Assembly: GCA_945643635.1 (NCBI GenBank) | Contig: CALZFC010000105.1 | Coordinates: 27,501 to 91,500 of the forward strand | DNA from: Allodiplogaster sudhausi | Lineage: Eukaryota > Nematoda > Chromadorea > Rhabditida > Diplogasteridae | Length of the DNA stretch: 64,000 nucleotides | Reading direction: 5' to 3' | Part shown: one piece after another, positions 1 through 11,112 of the stretch | Layout of the letters: each line of letters begins with the position of its first letter | Position numbering within the stretch: position 1 is the first letter of the stretch | Translations under genes and position numbers: made by a program | Notes under the pieces: generated by a model | The model's database searches: none | Told to the model about the DNA's origin: nothing | The model's input: the letters and a program-made list of their open reading frames with translations, nothing else

Positions 1-304
1 CTGAGAATTCTCTCATTTCCACTGCCACCTGATATTTCATAGGCCAATAATCCACAACAACGGAAGGATGAACGGGGAAACGGTCTTGTGAATTTGATAG
101 ATTAATAACTCGACGGATATTTGTATTTATATCTCTGCATCTCAAGGAAGCATGTAAAATGCTGAACGCACCCAAAGAATTTTTTAAATATAAAAAACTA
201 TCAAATTCCCGGGACCATGCCACCGCAACAACATTTTAAGCGAAAATAAAACAAGACCAAGATAATATGGGAAAGAATACAAAGAATAAAAATGAAACTC
301 AAAC

Positions 305-496
305 TTTTGTCGAATTCTTCTGCACGTTCTGTCCACCAGGGCCTGATGACAGCAGAAATCGTTTTTGAACCGCCTCATAAGGAATCTCTCCCGTAAATCG
401 AGCTAACGAAGAAGCGTCCACTCCGGATGAAGAAGCTGCAACACTCAACAAGCGAGAAAAGCTTAGAGCAGCAGAAGAGCGAACCAGTTGCAGCAT
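305..496 (-). CDS. ICT1/mL62-like mitochondrial peptidyl-tRNA hydrolase, first coding exon (partial)
   Basis: The exon opens at an ATG at 496 and gives an arginine- and serine-rich N-terminus that looks like a mitochondrial presequence. It ends with SSGPGGQNVQKNSTK. GGQ is the catalytic loop of class I release factors. The context GPGGQNV is typical of ICT1/mL62, the codon-independent peptidyl-tRNA hydrolase that rescues stalled mitochondrial ribosomes and is also a large-subunit protein. The reading frame stops just past a GTTTGA donor at 304, so the rest of the domain must lie in exons further left. A frame open across about 1-180 (-) does not resemble the expected continuation. A mitochondrial RF1-type factor is the main alternative, but these carry the GGQ much further from the N-terminus. 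Confidence 0.75.
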
Positions 497-549
497 TGGG
501 ATAGAATAGCCTGGAAGCGGAAGTATCAACGACTTGGAAACGAACAAGA

Positions 550-1500
550 AGAGTAACAGAGCAGTTAGCTGTTTTTTTCTTAAATATCAAATTAAAATTT
601 AAAACTCGGCCATAAAGAACCACGACCCTCCAAACCGCGCGGTCATTTGGGCTTATTTGGGCAGCTACGCTGATACGCAGTTTTCATTTGAACATTAAAA
701 GCGCGGGCTACATAAACGATTACACTGTAAAAAGTACCGTAGTTTCGCGGTTTTTCCGTATAAAAACTAAATTCTCTAAGGCTATTCCGTTCGAGAGTTC
801 GGAAAATTCATATTTTTGCGCTAACATGGTCATGCTGACCTTCCGAACTGGTCTGCGTAGCAGCCCAAAACAGCCGCAACGCGTGAGGGCTACGGTACGT
901 CGTTGGGTCGCGTTATGACCGAGCGTTTTTGCACTGGCTGGAGGCCCGTGAGAACGGCAAAGGAGATAGCATGCATGCCTGGTCGTGTCCATTGATTAGG
1001 AATAAATACGTCCGGAGCACTCTGTTGACTAATTCAAACTGCTATTAACAAGATGTCGGAATTTGTCCTTTCGTTATACTCAAATGTTGGGTACTCGCCG
1101 ATTTAGTGTGCAGCAGCAGAAAACCTTTTTCTTAAAGTTTTATTTTAATGTCTATCTCGAGTATCTCAAGCAAGCATACATCTCAAGCGATGTTAATCAG
1201 GTGCAAAGGGGCATTAAGCATTAACTATTAAAGCGTACATATTAGTAAAAACCGTATCATTCCTAAGATTTGCAAATCAGAGTTGTAGTAAAGGAAATTC
1301 ATATTCTGATTACTATTCTACCCTGGATTTACCACAATATAATTCGAGCCGAGGGTAGTAACAGGAAGCTAGTATGGGTCTCGAACATACTTTTTTGATT
1401 GAGAAAAAAAATTGTATATTTCCGAAAGGGAGTAATTCTATATAATTTGAGGTAAAAATGGCAGTAAAGTTTTCTTAAAAGGAATATCATGAGTGAAAGT
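550..1500. other. intergenic stretch, no supported gene
   Basis: Upstream of the ICT1-like exon. Two overlapping open frames on opposite strands (688-918 + and 720-992 -) share the same bases. Neither has a recognisable domain or splice context, so neither is called. The rest is AT-rich. Confidence 0.6.
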
Positions 1501-1515
1501 TATCATAATGAAGAC

Positions 1516-1863
1516 AGAAGTGCTCGCATTGGTCCCTGGTACGGAAGTTGTTGGGAGAAGAGGGCCGCTCAGGGTTCCATGGGAACTGGATACATTCCGT
1601 GCCATCGAAGCCCCAGCTATTGATCTTCCCGTCTTCGTGGTCGAAGATTGCATGCGAGCACATCATTTCTGCTATGGAGAATGGCATGAAATGGTTGTCT
1701 CTCCTTTGGAAGAACATTCGTGCAACTAACGTCGACCAGGGCAGCAGATGCCTTCTGGAGAACCGGAGACTCCGATTCCACGGACACAGTCGTAGCCAGC
1801 AGGACAGCTGGACGGCATCGATGAGTCACAGAGGACAACTCCACTCGGAAGACGGAGTGCCAC
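1516..1863 (-). CDS. Secreted lustrin-type cysteine-rich + Kunitz domain protein (two internal exons)
   Basis: Two exons splice in phase. Exon 1863-1737 follows an ATGCAG acceptor and carries a lustrin-type module with the Cys pattern CPAGYDC ... GICCP. The GTCGAC donor then joins exon 1668-1516, whose acceptor is CATAGCAG. This second exon reads through a Kunitz (BPTI)-like domain: Cys, SWGFDGTECIQF, then NNFRTRDQCEHFC. The usual GCGG before NNF is replaced by a PERPSSP stretch, so inhibitory function is uncertain. Alternating lustrin and Kunitz modules are typical of long secreted nematode cuticle/moulting proteins such as MLT-11. Flanking exons are not certain; a possible signal-peptide exon lies at 2308-2523. 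Confidence 0.72.
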
Positions 1864-2054
1864 CTGCATTCTCTCCTTCTTCTTCACAGCTTATCGAACA
1901 TTCTTGCATTTCAACATTGGGGGCAAGACGAAACCAGTTATTATTGAGAAGAAATGAGATACAGAAGAAAGAACTAACCAAGTATCCCGCGCCTTCTGGA
2001 AATGGACACGTCAAAGGTGGCCCGACTGCGCCTGTCACTGAAAACAGAGGGAAG

Positions 2055-2177
2055 GAGAAAAGAGAGATTGAAATAGATAGAGAGAGAAAGGGGGGGGGGG
2101 AGAAAGGGAAAAAGAGAGAGAGAAAGAAAGAGAGAGACACACAGAGGGAAAGAGAGAGAGAGGGAGAGAGAGAAAGA

Positions 2178-2247
<70 letters not shown>

Positions 2248-2264
2248 GAGAGAGAGAAAAGAAA

Positions 2265-2308
<44 letters not shown>

Positions 2309-2312
2309 TGGA
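2055..2312. repeat. (GA)n-rich low-complexity tract
   Basis: About 250 bp of nearly pure GA with a G9 run near 2090. It lies between the two candidate exons of the lustrin/Kunitz gene, so on that gene's sense strand it is (CT)n. It generates spurious Arg/Glu or Ser/Leu frames on both strands. Confidence 0.95.
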
Positions 2313-2523
2313 ATGGACGAAGTGGAAGACTCCTACCGATATCATTAACAGTGATGCATGCCCACTGAATGGAGTTGACAGAGACCCGGAGGGAGTCCCT
2401 GGGACAGCGACACCGAGTCCCTCTGAGAGTGGAGCCAGGCCAGTGAAGAGAGCATTCATTGCAGAGAGAGAGCGGGGAGAGCAGAGCGAGAGAGAGCAAT
2501 GGCCAGCATCGATTCATTGCCAA
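2308..2523 (-). CDS. Possible signal-peptide exon of the lustrin/Kunitz gene
   Basis: From an ATG at about 2523 the minus strand encodes a hydrophobic leader (CWPLLSLALLSPLSLC) and then a cysteine-containing stretch with GTRCRCPRDS. It ends at a good donor, GTAGGA. The position, strand and secretory start fit a first exon for the cysteine-rich gene at 1516-1863. However, the phase that matches the downstream exon belongs to a different frame of the same bases, so the link is unproven. Confidence 0.3.
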
Positions 2524-2529
2524 TCAAGG

Positions 2530-3310
2530 AGTATTCGCCCGCTGGCTCCCTTGCCATTCCTCAAACTCGCTCTCCTTTTGTTGCTTCCTTTCAGTCTCTT
2601 CTCTCTCCATCTCTTCCATTTTCTGTTCTCTCTTTCACTCTTCCTTGCTCTCTAGTTCTACGCTACTGTGATGTTTAACACGGCAATCAAGTCGTTGACA
2701 TCAGGTATAATTGACTTTATAGAATCTCTCGGCTAGCCTCAATCTTTCTCTATGTATAATCTGGAGATACAGTCTATAACGCTTCTAAATTAGCCACGTA
2801 TCCTTCTTACTAACAGGAGAAAGATATGTGGAGACACATGGAGAGAACAACTTATTTGTGGATGGGGAAGACGCAAGGTACCATTTCAGAAACGGAATGA
2901 TTCGAGAAAGCCGAACAAGATGGCGGTAAAAATGAAGAAAAGACCTGAATTGGCCAGCTTGACAAAGATGTAAAATGGGAAGATGACCTATCACTGAGTG
3001 AATTGAAGATATTGCCGATCATTGTCAAAGTAGTTAGCCGTCCAATATTATTGACTTCAAATAGATGAGCATGGAACAAGACTAATTCCGAGAATACAAG
3101 CTATTCGAGGCTCTGCAACTACCGAACATCGCTGAAGCATAAAAAAAACGTAGAAGATGACAACACGAGGTAATAAACATTGAACGAATCAAACATATTG
3201 GAATGAGAGAATGCCCAAAAATGTGGAGGAAAAAACCTGAAAAGTTTCAAAATGATGTTTTGAAGGTTAGGCAGGAAAGTTAGCAGTTGCTGAGGTGGTC
3301 GGGGAGAGAA
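2530..3310. other. intergenic, no supported gene
   Basis: A CT-rich patch at 2560-2655 is followed by unremarkable sequence. Open frames at 2785-3316 (-) show no domain, no splice-compatible neighbours and no secretory start. This is probably the 3' flank of the nuclear receptor gene that begins at 3313. Confidence 0.6.
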
Positions 3311-3312
3311 GC

Positions 3313-6300
3313 TCATTCTTGTTTAAGACCGAAGAGCAGTTGCTTGGCGAGAGGGGTGAACTGTATTTGATCGAAGAAGTCAGCCACGACCACTGCTTCC
3401 TTCATCTCCACGGCCATTGTAGCGAGAACCGTCCCGAGTAGAAGTAAACGACCGAACCTTCCAAATACCCCCTTCACTCATGTCAGCAACAATATATGTT
3501 AACTAGGGCCATCACCGAAAAAAATGCGTGAGATTTGAAATTGCCGCGGGCCTTCGCACTCCCTTTCCCGCATGCTATTTTAGTGCAGCGAATTTGTAAA
3601 ACGCAATGGCACACGAGAATAACAGCCAGTGCCTATGAACTTCCATTCTTTATTTTTCGGTGATAGTCCTCCTTTAAAATTAGATAAGCAAAAATAATGC
3701 TTAGAAAGTATTTCTGCAATAATATAAAAATAAAATTAGAGAGAAAAGGAAACAAGACAAGAAATGAAAAAGATGCAAGAGAAGAAAAGGAGAGGTGAAA
3801 GGAAAAGGAAAAAAAGCAACAAAGAAAGAAAGAACGTAAGGAAGGAAGGAAAGAAACAGAGTGAGCGAGAGAAAGGAAAAGAAGGAATGAACCTGTCGCC
3901 GGCCTCCTCAGCCCCCTGCTTCCTCACCATGTACCTATACAGTGCATTGGTGATAGTAGAGCGGCCCTCTGACAACTCACTCTTACAGTTCACACTCACT
4001 TCATCCGCATCTAAATATCATGCTATGCTTACAGTAGTCGGACCATATCAACAAGCTATCAAAATAAGTTCTTTTACCTTCAAGTAAGAACTCAAAATTT
4101 TAAGCTTTAACAAAGCCTGTCCGAAGATTCGAAAAAGGGTGAAGGGAACCCCTTTTTCTTATAATTTGGAACTCCTTAGTATTGCTGAAACGTCCAAAGG
4201 CGAAAACAACCCAAACATATAAACCGCTATAATTCGTCGTGTTTTATCCGACATAGAGGAGAATCGAGCCATATAATGAAAATTTAATTTGGTTCACTTT
4301 TATCAGCTTTATTTTAGGAAAATCAGGGTATAATGTAGATACAGAAATAACATAAACAATTTTTTTGGAAGCTCTCATGGTATGCCGTACAAAAAAAGAA
4401 CGAAAACGATTTGTTCCCGGTGACTCTTGAATTACAATGGTGGAGCCTCTAAGACAGGATCTCTTAATAAATAAAGATAATTGAGGAAGAAAAGGTAATG
4501 AGAACCTGGATTGAGGAAGAAGATGGCCTTGAAGGCGGCGAACTCAGTGACATCAACATTCATCTTACGCATCGGAGCCAGCAATTGATCCAGCATTTGA
4601 TATCTGCAGTCACTCTCTCTACAACAGCAGAACATTATTCAACGAGTAAATGTGTGAAGAACAAAAGCCTAGCAAAGTTCGAACTACTAAACATTAAAAG
4701 TAAAAGTAAGCGAATGAAACTTCTTTTTGTTGAATCCGAGTGGACGGGTCGGCTCTGGAGTGCGGTCTAAGAATGCGCCGTTGGGAAGGACAATCATGTC
4801 AGGCCCAGAGTCAGGAGAGAAGAAACAGGCCATGAGAGAAGGGTAAGTGATGGCAGAGTGGCGGAGGAGAGACAGCTGAAGAAGGAGAGAAATAAAGAAG
4901 GAGAGAGATGTAGAAGAAGAGGTAGCTAAAGAAGGAGAGAGAGAGACAGCTGAAGAAGGAGAGAGATGAAGGAGGAGAGACATTCTTTAGAAGGAGAGAC
5001 ATCTAAAGAATGAGCCAAAGCAACAGAAGGAGAGAGAGAACTGAAAAGAAAAGGAGAGACAGCAATAGAACGAGCGACAGCTACAGAAAAGAGAGAGAGC
5101 TAAAGAAAGTACAAAAACAAAGCAGAAGAATGGACCATGGGATACCTTATCAGAGAGTTGGAGAGCCTGGTAGGCGGGGATGGTCTTCGCCCACTCGATC
5201 ATGACTGCCCAATCCCGTTCGTGCCATAATTGGTAGTCCGCTTGAAGTGCGTGGTGCTGCGGAGTTACGGACGACGACTCAAGCAGCCTTTCTTGCTTTT
5301 TATACTTTGGAAAAAATGGAAACATCAGCTATCACTCCGATTAATATTTAAAGTCGAAAAAAAGGGCTAACCGGCGCAGAATGGGAGCTGACCCATTCGG
5401 GGTCGTGGAATTTGCAGGAAGCAAGGACGGCATCAATGAGTTGCTGTTCTGTGGAGAGGTCGGACTGGCGGAGGAGGGAGCAGAGTCTCTCCACTTCTGC
5501 CAGTGTCCGTATCAGACTGTCTTCCGCCTCAGTCATCGCCGTCTCCTCTAGCATCTAATAAGTAATGAATCAACGTTTACATTCAAATGCCTTTCTACGA
5601 TAACGGCGTATATTTTCTATCTCCAATTAAAATCTCTTTACCATGGGACGCCTACAAAATCATGGGACACCTAAACTAGAATAGAACATATCTCCCCTCC
5701 CCCCTCTCCTCTCTACGTTTTATGCTTTCTCGACAAAATGCTAGAGATACTGTACAAACTCTGAAGCCGAAAAAATATGCGGAAATGAATGTTTAGTGCA
5801 AAGTAAACCAACCTGGGAGAAACCTCCTCAAACCCAAAGAATACCTGCTTGGGAGAAGCCTCCTCAGACCCAATGACCTGCTTCACAACGGGGTATCGAC
5901 GAGTGCGCTTCGTGTAGCCAATGGGATCGCGGTTTTGTTGAATTGCTGAGAGGGAATGCAGAGTAACTGAGGGAAAAGATAAGAAGAACACCGACCATTT
6001 CTGTCCATTCCGACTTGGAGGCATTTCTTGAAGCGACAGTGTCGGCAAGCACATCTGATGCCTAGAAAGGACTGGATGGAAAGGGAAGGAGAAAGTGAAC
6101 GGACTCTTGTCAACTGGGCAGTTCCCTTCCATCTGACACACGAATGTCTGCTTCTTCATGATGGTGCGGCGGAAGAATGTTTTGCTGAAAAGGAGTCAAC
6201 ACTCGATTACAATCAAGAGAATAGAAGAGACAACCAGCCATTGCAGGAAGGGACGCCGTAGTGATAACCAGTGGACGCGTCTTGGCAGACAAGGCAAACT

Positions 6301-6332
6301 TCTTCATTCACTGTTCCAGACGATGAAGTCAT
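3313..6332 (-). CDS. Nuclear hormone receptor, nematode HNF4-derived type (complete, 10 exons)
   Basis: Exons (descending): 6332-6235, 6184-6105, 6061-5996, 5945-5878, 5554-5372, 5304-5146, 4875-4721, 4618-4506, 4010-3893, 3457-3313. They sum to 1,185 nt (394 aa) with matching phases throughout. Exon 1 starts at MTSSSGTVNEEVCLVC. The zinc-finger DNA-binding domain has P-box CNGCKTFFRR, D-box CQMEGNC and second finger CACRHCRFKKC, then the extension GMDRNAIQQNRD. The ligand-binding domain has helix 3 AVMIEWAKTIPAYQ and the F-x-LN-P-D helix 7-8 region. It ends in FTPLAKQLLFGLKQE, where an AF-2 helix would sit, but no clear acidic AF-2 motif is visible. The P-box is the one common in the expanded nematode receptor family. 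An in-frame ATG at 6455 could extend the N-terminus. It should act as a ligand-regulated transcription factor; ligand unknown. Confidence 0.92.
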
Positions 6333-6599
6333 CTCACAACTACAGCGAATAATAAGTCCACTCTCGAAAACGCAAGAACTCGTGCAAACGCGGAACTCTC
6401 TGCGTCTCTGCCAAATGCGCATGGAGGACGCTCTCGCGTCTGCCACTCTAGCCATATGCCATACTCTACAGTCTAGGAACTACTAAGTGTTAGAGGGAAG
6501 CAAGGCAGAAAAAGGATTCTGCCGTAGTGGTCACGGCGGCCAGAGCGAAGGATTATGGGGTGCGTCACAGAAGGAATGGCGAATGGGTAAGGAAGAAGA

Positions 6600-6660
6600 G
6601 AGATAATGAGAGAGAAAGGAGAGAGGAGTGCGAGAGAGGGAGAAACAGAGGAGCAGAGAA

Positions 6661-6709
<49 letters not shown>

Positions 6710-6710
6710 T
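6600..6710. repeat. (GA)n microsatellite upstream of the nuclear receptor
   Basis: GA-rich sequence ending in about 24 perfect GA dinucleotides, 250 bp upstream of the receptor start. Similar GA-rich blocks fill receptor introns at 3730-3870 and 4860-5110; they are CT-rich on the receptor's sense strand. Confidence 0.9.
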
Positions 6711-7035
6711 CGGAGATGGTAAAAAGAATGAAGGAATTCGGGGAGAAGCGGTGAAGAGGTTTCAGGAGTAGAATAGAAAGGAAGGAGAGACGGCCACATC
6801 ACATACTTATGGGAGAAGAGAAGAAGCGGCTGTTCAGATGGGCTGAGCATGTGGCGGAGAGGACAAAAAGAGTGTGGAAGAATGAGAGAAAGAGGAAGAG
6901 AGAGGAAGAGAGATGGAGGGTGAAGGACAGTGTAGAGATTGAGAGGGGAAGGAAGTAGGGCTGGAGGGAATAGGAGCAGAGAGAATAAGGCGTCGTCAAC
7001 TTGGCGGTGGCTGCCGTGGCTCTTCGTGCATCACC

Positions 7036-7345
7036 ATGAAGGAGTCTTTAACCATCTCCTCTGGTCGCCTTCCCTTTTTCCTCCTGATACTCCAAGCAAG
7101 TTCATGGTTTCATTTTTACGATGTGGAGTAGCCTTCAGTATGTGTTGAAGGCTCTCCCCGTGGATGCCTCTAACTCTGCCTGGACCTCCTCTGCCTTCCC
7201 AGACATTCGAGGATCTTCAGCCAGCCAATGTCTCCGGGCAGCGCCCACTCAACAACTTCTCTATATTTGTGATCCTGATCAAGTACTCAACAACAGCCAA
7301 GGTTCTCTGCTATCTACATAATTACATTTCATTATCAGAGCGAGA

Positions 7346-7386
<41 letters not shown>

Positions 7387-8534
7387 GAGAAGGAGATGAA
7401 GAAGACATTGGTACCAGCTTCATGGCTGAACGAGCAGCTGCACTGGCTGTCGATGTCGACTCCTTGCCACTGCCAACGACGTTCTCAGTGCTCGGCAGGA
7501 GGAGCGGACCCCGATGCCTTGCATGGATTCGTCGTCTCCGTGGCCATCGTGCAGAATCTGCAGATGACAATGCACTCCCCCAGTGAAGTGTACGTCTTCT
7601 TTCTTGGAATACAAGTGATGAGTGGATGAGCAGGCAGCTCACTGAACGGGCCGAGAGTTTCTGCCGCGCACTCGAGGGAAAATGGGCACTGGGCGACTGC
7701 GGCAACTCACTGATTCTCTTCGTATGGCAACACTACAAGAAAGTCAGGAATGGGAGAGGATGACGTGGAGATAAGCATTGATTGCAGATGATTCTTTGGC
7801 CAGCTCGGTTGGCGGAGAGGTACGTGACAGATGAAGAGAGGAAGGACATGCTGGAGAGGGTCAATGACTTGGCGCAGCAAGATCAGTGGTACAATGCTCT
7901 CTCCACTATCATCAGTCAGTTCGTAATCTTTAGTTATTTCATGTATCTCATGCTAAGAGAGATTGTTAAGGTGATGTAAGGGAGGAGTTGAATGGGGAGC
8001 CGGAGTCGAGAGTCGACACGGGCACGCTCTCTCTCATCGTCTCCGTCGGAGTCGCCGTTGTCCTTACTCTGCTCATTACATGTCAGCCATTCTCGCATCC
8101 AGACATCTCTCTCTCTCTACCTCTCTCCCCCCCTCTCTCTCTCCCTCTCTCTCTCTGTCTCTTTCATTTCTCTCTTCCTCTTGCTTTGTGCATGCTGTTT
8201 CCTCACTGTATATCCGTGACAAACTGCCAGTCAATCCATCTTCTTACTCTTGTATAACATCACCTGTCGCCGCTTTCTTTGCTGTCAGCTTGAACTGACA
8301 TCCACTCCTGGGCAGTCCATTTTGAAGTTAGGCGCTCTGAATCTTCCTTTATAAACCTTTCCTCTCTCCGTACCTCTCTCCTTCATTTTCTCTATCTTTC
8401 TCACGTCTACTCACTATCCATTTTGAACGATTTTCATCAGATATGTTCTCATTCTATTCTCTCTGCCTCTCTCTCTTTCTCTCTCTCGTTCCGCCTTCTC
8501 GATTACACTCTTTCTCTGTTTCCAGCTTCTTGCA

Positions 8535-8572
<38 letters not shown>

Positions 8573-9441
8573 TCTGTCTCTCTATCGCATTCTCCGCCAA
8601 TTTGCGGACTCCTCTATATAAATCTGCTGAAACAGCCCCTCCTATCAAATGACAAGCTCTCTGCTCTCTCTCTGCTCTGTCTGTTGTCTCCACTCTCTCT
8701 GCTCTGTCTGTTGTCTCTGCTCTCTCTGCTCAGTCTGTTCTCTCTGCTCTCTCTGTTGTCTCTGCTCTCTCTGCTCTCTCTGCTCTGCCTGTTGTCTCTG
8801 CTCTCTCTGCTCAGTCTGTTCTCTCTGCTCTCTCTGTTGTCTCTGCTCTCTTTGCTCTCTCTGCTCTGTCTGTTCTCTCTGATCTCTCTGCTCTCTCTGG
8901 TCTCTTTGCTTTGTCTGTTGTCTATTCTCTCTCTGCTGTCTTTGCTCTCTCTGTTGTCTCTGCCTGTCTGTCCTCCACTTTCATAATTATTATCCGCCGC
9001 AAATAATCTCTTTGAAAGAATGAAAGTCAAAGGTTGACCCTCTGCTAAAATATCATAAATATCCTAGAATGCCTGGGAAGAGAAAACACGTTCATTGCCA
9101 GCTGGAAGAATGCCACGGGATGTGGAGAATGGCTTTCCCTGTGTCACCAGAGAAAAGAACAGAAGTCACGGCAACAACATCAGATGTCGCACTTAATGCC
9201 ACGGTGAAGATGAAGAAGCCTGACTTGGTTCTTTGCAGGTTGCGTGTGTGCATTTCGTTGTTGCGGAAACATGAGGAACGAAGAGGGGAGAGTGATCGAC
9301 CGAGTGGGAGATCTACGTGCATCCGTAGTGAGAAGGGGCTCGGCCTTGAGGAGATCAATCTCCAGATCACCCAAGTTCAACGGCCGCGGTGATCCCCCTC
9401 CCCATTTCTTCGCTTCTAACACCGACACTACGATTGTGTAA
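7036..9441 (+). CDS. MOLO-1-like TPM-domain single-pass membrane protein (complete, 7 exons)
   Basis: Exons: 7036-7099, 7203-7301, 7418-7589, 7634-7742, 7788-7922, 7985-8081, 9239-9441. They total 879 nt (292 aa) and every phase closes. The N-terminus is a signal peptide (SGRLPFFLLILQA). A TPM/TLP18.3 domain follows: the opening motif LYICDPDQVL, a central Cys-rich stretch CHCQRRSQC, then KWALGDCGNSLILFVW and a helix ending WYNALSTIISQ. This layout matches C. elegans MOLO-1, an auxiliary subunit that raises levamisole-receptor currents. After it come a transmembrane helix (LSLIVSVGVAVVLTLLI), a juxtamembrane CCVCAFRCC likely to be palmitoylated, a basic serine-rich tail and a C-terminal TTIV that fits a class I PDZ ligand. 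Introns are 41-116 bp except the last (1,157 bp), which is mostly CT repeats. Confidence 0.85.
8649..8970 (+). repeat. Degenerate CT-rich minisatellite in the last intron of the MOLO-1-like gene
   Basis: About 320 bp built from variants of CTCTCTG(CT/TTGT), with a loose higher-order alternation of gctctctctgctct and ctgttgtct. It sits with (CT)n at 8104-8170 and (CA)n at 8551-8574. It lies inside intron 8082-9238 and has no stop in some frames, so it yields spurious Leu/Ser or Cys-rich frames. Confidence 0.9.
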
Positions 9442-9625
9442 CTCTTTGCTTCCTTTCTTTATCTGAATGTCTTAGTCATTCACGTTCTTCATTTAGTCAT
9501 TCACGTTCCGCAGGAGAGCCGTGTAAATCGGCTAAGGGCACCAGTCATTCTAACACCGACACTACGATTGTGTAACTCTTTGCTTCCTTTCTTTATCTGA
9601 ATGTCTTAGTCATTCACGTTCTTCT
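9417..9625 (+). repeat. Direct duplication of the 3' end of the MOLO-1-like gene
   Basis: A segment of about 74 bp (about 9417-9490) is repeated, essentially perfectly, at about 9549-9622, 132 bp downstream. It holds the last codons, the stop codon and the first 3' UTR bases. The copy contains the coding sequence for the last residues but no upstream exon. Confidence 0.9.
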
Positions 9626-9626
9626 T

Positions 9627-10408
9627 ATGACTCTCTCATACCTCTTCACTTCTTGCTTGCCGGGTACGACAATATATTTGCAAGTCATTTTTTTCACCAT
9701 GGATTATACTGATGTGAGATACTTCTTGGAATTTGCCAGATATGTATCTACTTTACACATAATTATTCTTTTCATTTTAGTAAACCTTTTGTATTCTCCA
9801 TTCCTCCTTTACATTTCATACGTGTATCTAATGTAAATATGATTTTTTTTCGAGCATCTGGCATTTGTTCCCTTAATTGAAAAGTCGTCACCATACGAAT
9901 AAAAACATTCTTTTCTGGGAGCCATGAACTGAAGAAACACGTGTTATATAAAGAAAAGAAAAAAAATAGAGATTACAAGCAAAGAAGTTAATAACGGAAC
10001 ATTCCCCAAGAAGTTTACCGCAAATGTGCACAGTATTTGGCCGAACCGTAAAGTTACGTATTCCCTCTGCTTTGGCATCCCGGCCCCTTGTCAACCCCTC
10101 CTTTTTGAGAATGACATAAAACTGTATTCAGATTCTGCTCCAAAAACTTACAACCTAAGCCCCCCCCCCATCAACTTTCGCATGCAGCCTTCCATTATGT
10201 CTTCACATCCCTTAAAGATGTAGTCTACATCATGTAGATAAACAATTAAAAATAAGGCTAATCTAACAGGGAAAGGCTATAACAAATTTGTGCGTGTGCA
10301 TGTGTATGCCTTTGTGTGTCTGTATGTGAATAAAGTAACAAACATTGCGATCTGTCAAGATCTCTAATCCTTTTCTCTTTCTACTCTGTCTCTCTTCTCC
10401 ACCCGCAC

Positions 10409-10461
<53 letters not shown>

Positions 10462-11100
10462 GATGTCTCTAACCGTCTGCTCTCCTATCTCTCTTCAGCT
10501 CGCTGCACCGCAGTCTTCTTCTTGCTGCCAGCCCGGTATTGATTCTGCTCTTCACATGAGAGAAAAAGGAAACAGAAAGTTGAAAAACGAACGAGAGTGC
10601 ATGAGAATGAAAGAGGAAGTAGGCGAATAGAGAAAGAAAGGGAGGCGATGCAAGCGAAGAAGGGATCAGAGAGGCGATTCCTTCTTATCCCTTCAAGGAA
10701 TCTGTGTTATTAACACTCATTTTTGACAATGGGTGGAATTCAAAATTTGCTGACTATTTTAACGCTTTCTTCGTTTTCTTTCGACCGTTTAATTTAGAAA
10801 ATGCTAGTTTCTACCTGGAGATTTCTAATGAATGTTAAGATTGTACAAGTGAGCCGTGATGTTCGAGCGAGGAGCTCCAACTGGCAATGGAAATGGCAAC
10901 AAAATAAATGTTCGTCTTGATGTACTCGAAAGGTTCATTTCATTCTTATCCATTTGCTTTGTTAGTTGCATGTCCCTCAGAGGGTAAAAAGGCATTTCTT
11001 TTTTTCTTTTTACGAATTTTTGGAAAATATAGCTTTTTTTCGTACATTCTGAATAAAGTAGCATTATTGTTATTGGGAAAGGGAATAACTTGTTAAAAGA
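9627..11100. other. intergenic, no supported gene
   Basis: AT-rich sequence with a C9 run near 10160, a (TG)-rich patch at 10290-10330 and (CT)n at 10411-10456. The open frame 9627-9836 (+) is hydrophobic but has no homology that I can recognise and no splice context. The 5' region and promoter of the DNTTIP1 orthologue must lie in the right-hand part. Confidence 0.6.
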
Positions 11101-11112
11101 TTGCTGGATTCG

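Noticed and set aside
688..992. Overlapping open frames on both strands
   Set aside because: No domain, no splice partners and opposite-strand overlap.
1974..2523. Poly-Ser/Leu and Arg/Glu frames in GA/CT tracts (also near 6473-6850, 8423-9030, 28652-28918, 30706-30948, 36235-36606, 37348-37686)
   Set aside because: Pure artefacts of dinucleotide repeats, present on both strands, without domains.
7121..7202. Open frame extending the MOLO-1-like exon 2 upstream of 7203
   Set aside because: Only the acceptor at 7201-7202, preceded by a strong pyrimidine tract, joins the signal-peptide exon in phase.
8423..9030. Leucine/serine repeat protein or its minus-strand Arg/Ser/Glu counterpart
   Set aside because: Lies within the last intron of the MOLO-1-like gene and is a CT minisatellite.
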